A stretch of DNA of 64,000 bases from Acidobacteriota bacterium (GTDB taxonomy: Bacteria; Acidobacteriota; Terriglobia; Acidiferrales; UBA7541): NCBI GenBank assembly GCA_021832085.1, contig JAKBLM010000005.1, positions 62,001 through 126,000 of the forward strand, read 5' to 3'. Made by a program: the position numbers and the translations under genes. The notes under the pieces are model-generated. The model was given only the letters and a program-made list of their open reading frames with translations. It did not search any database and was not told the origin of the DNA. Of this stretch, positions 62,157 to 64,000 are shown piece after piece. Position 1 is the stretch's first letter; every line of letters begins with the position of its first letter.

Positions 62157-63302
62157 TTACTTCTTTTTCTTCTTCGCGTCGATTTCCTCCAAGGGCTTCG
62201 GCGCCATGTAACCCTGTCGGGCGTAGATGTGATATTTCACTTTCTTGTGGTGCTGGTTGACGATGACGAGCCTTTTCCCGTCCGGGGCCACCAGTTCGAC
62301 CCCGATCTTGTGATACTTGCCATCGTTGGGAATGGTGGGTTTAAAGGCGAGGGTGTACTGGTCGCGTAGTGAATCAGCCACTTGCTGGAAGATGCCGGGC
62401 AATTGCCCATCAAAGCGAGGGAACCAGGAGCGGCCGCCGGTGATGCGGGCAAACGCGCTCAGCTCGTTTTCCCCTTGCAGGAAATTGAGTCGTTGCATGC
62501 TGCCGAGCAGGCCTTGCGATTCGGCCCAGAGGTAGAGCGGTTGGTCGACGCCGACCGAGAAGATCGTCGTCGAGGTTTCCCGGCACCGGCGCAAGACCTG
62601 GTCGAGGTTGTGGGAGCTGAAGGTGTTCAGGCCGGAAGAGATGAGCAGAATGGCCTTCTTGCCCTTGACATTCTGCAGGCGATCGAGCGTGAAGAGGATC
62701 GAATCGAAGAGGTCGGCCTCGCTGAAACCAGGGTAACCGAGGCTCTGCAGGGCGTCGCGAACGTCCATCTTATTGCGTGTGAAATCGACGACGATATGCG
62801 GGCGTAAAGCGAAGGTCACCAGCGCGACCCAGTCCTGCGGTTTGAGTGAATTGAGGAACGTGTAGGCCCAGTTGGCTCCGGTGTAGGCGAACCAGCCGTA
62901 ATAGATCTGGCTGTACTCCATCAGAATGACGATGGTGATAGGGGCATCAGTCGGGGCGAAGTTGGTGATGGTTTGCGGCTGCTTGTCGAGCAAAACTCGG
63001 AAATTCTGCTCTTTGAGGCCAGGGATCGGATTGCCATTATCGTCGGTGACGACGACGTTGACGTCGACCACCTCGGTCCGGACCTTGATCGCGTAATGCG
63101 GTGGCTTTTGCGCTGACTCCTGAGGCGGTGGCAGTTGCTTTTGTTGCCCAGAGGGTGGCTGCGGCTGGGTGGGCGGAGTCTTCGAAGGCGGAGTGATTGG
63201 TCCGGGCCGGCCTTGGGCGAAAGCCAACGCGGTCCCAGTCGTCAACAGTAGCGCGGCGACGGCCAACGCCAGAACTGTTCTCTTGAAGAAAGCCATTCCC
63301 AT
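62157..63302 (-). CDS. Secreted VWA protein of the acidobacterial VWFA-related type
   Basis: A 381-residue exported protein. The signal peptide FKRTVLALAVAALLLTTGTA ends near FAQG; a Pro/Gln-rich linker (PPSKTPPTQPQPP) follows, then a short beta domain VVDVNVVVTDDNGNPIPGLK and a von Willebrand factor A-like fold (APITIVILMEYSQIYYG, GYPGFSEADLFDSILFTLDR, KGKKAILLISSGLNTFSSHN, TIFSVGVDQ). The MIDAS motif DxSxS at the start of the fold reads MEYSQ, so metal binding may be lost. The ATG at 63302 has GGAGGGGG upstream. Ends in five lysines. Confidence 0.88.
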   Translation of the reverse strand: MGMAFFKRTVLALAVAALLLTTGTALAFAQGRPGPITPPSKTPPTQPQPPSGQQKQLPPPQESAQKPPHYAIKVRTEVVDVNVVVTDDNGNPIPGLKEQNFRVLLDKQPQTITNFAPTDAPITIVILMEYSQIYYGWFAYTGANWAYTFLNSLKPQDWVALVTFALRPHIVVDFTRNKMDVRDALQSLGYPGFSEADLFDSILFTLDRLQNVKGKKAILLISSGLNTFSSHNLDQVLRRCRETSTTIFSVGVDQPLYLWAESQGLLGSMQRLNFLQGENELSAFARITGGRSWFPRFDGQLPGIFQQVADSLRDQYTLAFKPTIPNDGKYHKIGVELVAPDGKRLVIVNQHHKKVKYHIYARQGYMAPKPLEEIDAKKKKK

Positions 63303-63441
63303 GCGCCCCCTCCTCGATCCCTGCCGGAAGCGTTCGCCGGCGGCGTCGGCCGATCTTGCAGGACCCGGCAGCGTTCCCAAAAACTAATTCTCTCACGCGG
63401 ACACGCGGCCCGCCATGATTTTGGCGGCCGGGCAAACCGAC

Positions 63442-64000
63442 TCAGTTGACCCAATCGTCGGGACGGGAGGGCGGCTTTTTGCGGTGGCGGCGCACGTAAA
63501 CTTCGTAGCGCCGGCGGTTGCGCTGCACTTTCCAGTCCGAATAGCGGTCTTGGACGCGGTGGACCACCGAGCGGCGCCGCAGGTAAAACCAGCCGATGAA
63601 AATCGCGGAGAGGTGGGTGATATGGGCGATGTGGTCGCCGCTCGAATTCAGCGTGGCGAAGAACTCGATCGCGCCCATGCCGATGGCGTAATACTTCATG
63701 GGGATCGAGATCGGGAAGGGAAAGAGCCATACCTCCTGATTGGGAAAGAGGACGGCGGCGGCGGTGATGACGCCAAAGACCGCGCCGGAGGCGCCGATCG
63801 TGGGGATGATGGCCGAGCCGAAACCGTGGGGGTCAATCAGCACTTTCACCAGCACGGTGAACAGCCCGGCGCCGACACCGGTGAGGAAATAATAGGAATA
63901 GAAGCGGCGCTGGCCCCATGCGCGCTCGACCTGGCAGCCGAACATCCACAGGAACAGCATGTTCCAGAACAGGTGCCAGAAGCCGGCATGGAGGAACAGA
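63442..64000 (-). CDS. Rhomboid-family intramembrane protease, N-terminus beyond right edge
   Basis: At least 185 residues; the frame stays open to the right edge (LFLHAGFWHLFWN precedes the first visible Met), so the start is outside. Visible helices include NMLFLWMFGCQVERAWG, YSYYFLTGVGAGLFTVL and the catalytic helix IGASGAVFGVITAAAV with the Ser of GASG. The partner His lies in HIAHITHLSAIFIGW, completing the Ser-His dyad. The C-terminal 50 residues are basic and cytoplasmic. It cleaves membrane proteins; substrate unknown. 139 bases lie between its stop and the VWA gene start. Confidence 0.94.
   Translation of the reverse strand, partial: LFLHAGFWHLFWNMLFLWMFGCQVERAWGQRRFYSYYFLTGVGAGLFTVLVKVLIDPHGFGSAIIPTIGASGAVFGVITAAAVLFPNQEVWLFPFPISIPMKYYAIGMGAIEFFATLNSSGDHIAHITHLSAIFIGWFYLRRRSVVHRVQDRYSDWKVQRNRRRYEVYVRRHRKKPPSRPDDWVN

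Overview
The window is a high-GC bacterial chromosome segment, most likely from the phylum Acidobacteriota. Three family-level markers point there: a duplicated FtsX-type permease of the ADOP (acidobacterial duplicated orphan permease) kind next to its PadR regulator (43768-46754), a VWA protein that looks like the VWFA-related acidobacterial family (62157-63302), and a long exopolysaccharide locus with a GT2-methyltransferase fusion. No phage, insertion sequence, CRISPR array or plasmid gene was seen. The assignment is by family recognition only, without a database search.

Layout. 1-3955 (+): the end of uvrA, a conserved protein resembling the deoxyhypusine synthase superfamily, a CPBP membrane protease and mtnA. 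24593-4112 (-): a nearly unbroken run of 16 genes for an envelope or secreted polysaccharide. It starts with a FecR-domain protein behind a good sigma70-type promoter, then has a TPR protein, O-antigen ligase, Wza-like export protein, Wzc-like tyrosine autokinase, NAD-dependent sugar epimerase, several glycosyltransferases, a Wzx-type flippase, a FkbM methyltransferase and WecB, and ends with two MacB-type permeases. Many of its genes overlap by 1-4 bases. A DegT aminotransferase (24812-25921, +) flanks it.

31156-26049 (-): a compact lasso-peptide operon, the most interesting part of the window. The gene order is B1 (PqqD-like leader-binding protein), B2 (transglutaminase-like leader peptidase), C (asparagine-synthetase-like cyclase), A (56-residue precursor), K (HPr-kinase-like) and N (nucleotidyltransferase). 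The precursor has the textbook leader motif YxxPxLxxxGxxxxxT and a core with exactly one acidic residue, which predicts an eight-residue ring starting at Thr rather than Gly and a 19-residue Ser/Thr-rich tail. An ABC-2 transporter pair (31348-32981, +) is divergently transcribed and may export the product.

33214-38467 (-): a preQ0/queuosine precursor operon (queD, queE, queC) that also carries a DinG/XPD-like helicase, a tiny membrane protein and a TPR lipoprotein-like or secreted protein. 38563-43636: der, a MerR regulator, tRNA-Pro(GGG), surE, a TPR protein and a zinc-ribbon protein. 43768-54135: PadR-ADOP, an acyl-CoA dehydrogenase, a universal stress protein, a Met-rich cytochrome c, a nitroreductase, a CapA-like protein, a PQQ-type beta-propeller and a CBS protein. 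54975-64000: a 1119-residue BNR/Asp-box propeller protein with a clear terminator, tRNA-Pro(CGG), rtcB with a small downstream gene, a D-2-hydroxyacid dehydrogenase, the VWA protein and the C-terminal part of a rhomboid protease cut by the right edge.
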